Assembly (NCBI GenBank): GCA_041905595.1
Contig: JAYRKT010000026.1
Coordinates: forward strand, 4,074-68,073
Reading direction: 5' to 3'
DNA length: 64,000 nucleotides
Source of the DNA: Aliitabrizicola sp041905595
GTDB taxonomy: Bacteria; Pseudomonadota; Alphaproteobacteria; Rhodobacterales; Rhodobacteraceae
Made by a program: the position numbers and the translations under genes. Of the stretch, positions 63,661-64,000 are shown in pieces. The notes below the pieces were generated by a model. The model was given only the letters and a program-made list of their open reading frames with translations, searched no databases and was not told the origin of the DNA. Numbering within the stretch: position 1 is the first letter of the stretch; each line of letters starts with the position of its first letter.

Positions 63661-64000
63661 GACCGGATCCCCAGCATTGCGTCCAGCACCGCCTGATCGG
63701 CCCTCCCGCCTGCGAAATCGTCGAAGGCCTGCCCCGTCACCTCGATCAGATGACGGGCGATAAAGGGCGCACCCTCGGCGGCACCCTGCGCCGGGGATTT
63801 CAGGAAGCACTCCCATTCCATCACCGCCCAGCCGCGATAGCCGTGCTGGGTCAGCCGCGTGAAGACGGCCGGAAAATCCACCTGCCCGTCGCCAAGGCTG
63901 CGGAAACGCCCCGCCCGTTCCGCCCAAGGCGAATAGCCGGAATAGACGCCCTGCCGACCATCGGGGCGGAACTCGGCGTCCTTGACGTGGAACGCCGAGA
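63657..64000 (-). CDS. Sugar-phosphate isomerase/epimerase (5' end outside window)
   Basis: The last 110 or so residues of a TIM-barrel xylose-isomerase-like protein. Readable segments are FHVKDAEFRPDGRQGVYSGY, RFRSLGDGQVDFPAVF and YRGWAVMEWECFLKSPAQGA, with the metal-ligand Glu near the end. The ATG at 63881 is internal, because the frame continues to the window edge. It overlaps the Gfo/Idh gene by 4 bases. Its sugar substrate cannot be decided. Confidence 0.9.
   Translation of the reverse strand, partial: SAFHVKDAEFRPDGRQGVYSGYSPWAERAGRFRSLGDGQVDFPAVFTRLTQHGYRGWAVMEWECFLKSPAQGAAEGAPFIARHLIEVTGQAFDDFAGGRADQAVLDAMLGIRS

Overview
The window is GC-rich DNA from an alphaproteobacterium, most likely a member of the Rhodobacterales (Paracoccus/Rhodobacter-like). 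This is inferred from codon use, gene families and gene order, not from a marker gene. No rRNA genes and no CRISPR array were seen. One tRNA gene, tRNA-Ser(GCT), is clear.

Layout. 1-5.3 kb looks like core chromosome: the C-terminal part of a FadJ-type beta-oxidation enzyme, a sulfotransferase, a 2-hydroxyacid dehydrogenase, a CsaA-like tRNA-binding protein, proC, a YbjN-domain protein and the tRNA-Ser gene. From 5.3 to 11.8 kb a phage-derived module (A) follows the tRNA: a large serine recombinase operon on the minus strand diverges from a ParB-methyltransferase / DUF5681 / terminase large-subunit operon on the plus strand. A broken 3-oxoacid CoA-transferase gene lies behind it.

12.5-24.7 kb is a creatinine-use region: a GlxA-family regulator, a Pot-type ABC importer, a LysR regulator, creatininase divergent from the importer operon, creatinase, L-serine dehydratase and the C-terminal half of glycine decarboxylase (gcvP). 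Together they would import creatinine or creatine and process the downstream glycine and serine. The sarcosine-to-glycine step is not in the window. An IS6-family element cuts off gcvP on one side and an EamA transporter gene on the other.

26-39.9 kb is accessory DNA. It holds an Xre-RES toxin-antitoxin pair translationally coupled to a UvrD-type helicase and to a collapsed type III restriction-modification gene. A second recombinase/methyltransferase/terminase module (B) follows, then a serine resolvase with a striking 42-bp palindrome just before its start codon.

40.3-48.7 kb is an eight-gene, tightly overlapping minus-strand operon: Lrp-type regulator, short hydantoinase-A-like protein, DUF917 protein and a complete dipeptide-type ABC importer. 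It probably handles a hydantoin-like or thiohydantoin-like compound. 48.9-51.4 kb holds debris: a truncated SF1 helicase, an HNH endonuclease and an IS6 remnant. 51.4-61.6 kb is an amine-use cluster: GntR regulator, Pot-type ABC importer, glutamine-synthetase-like ligase and flavin monooxygenase on the minus strand, with an alpha/beta hydrolase and an iron alcohol dehydrogenase divergent. Two inverted copies of a 16-bp operator lie in the divergent promoter region. The window ends with a Gfo/Idh/MocA oxidoreductase and a sugar-phosphate isomerase/epimerase. A roughly 300-bp degenerate direct repeat resembling a tRNA 3' end plus terminator occurs at 26.3 and 62.1 kb and brackets about 36 kb.
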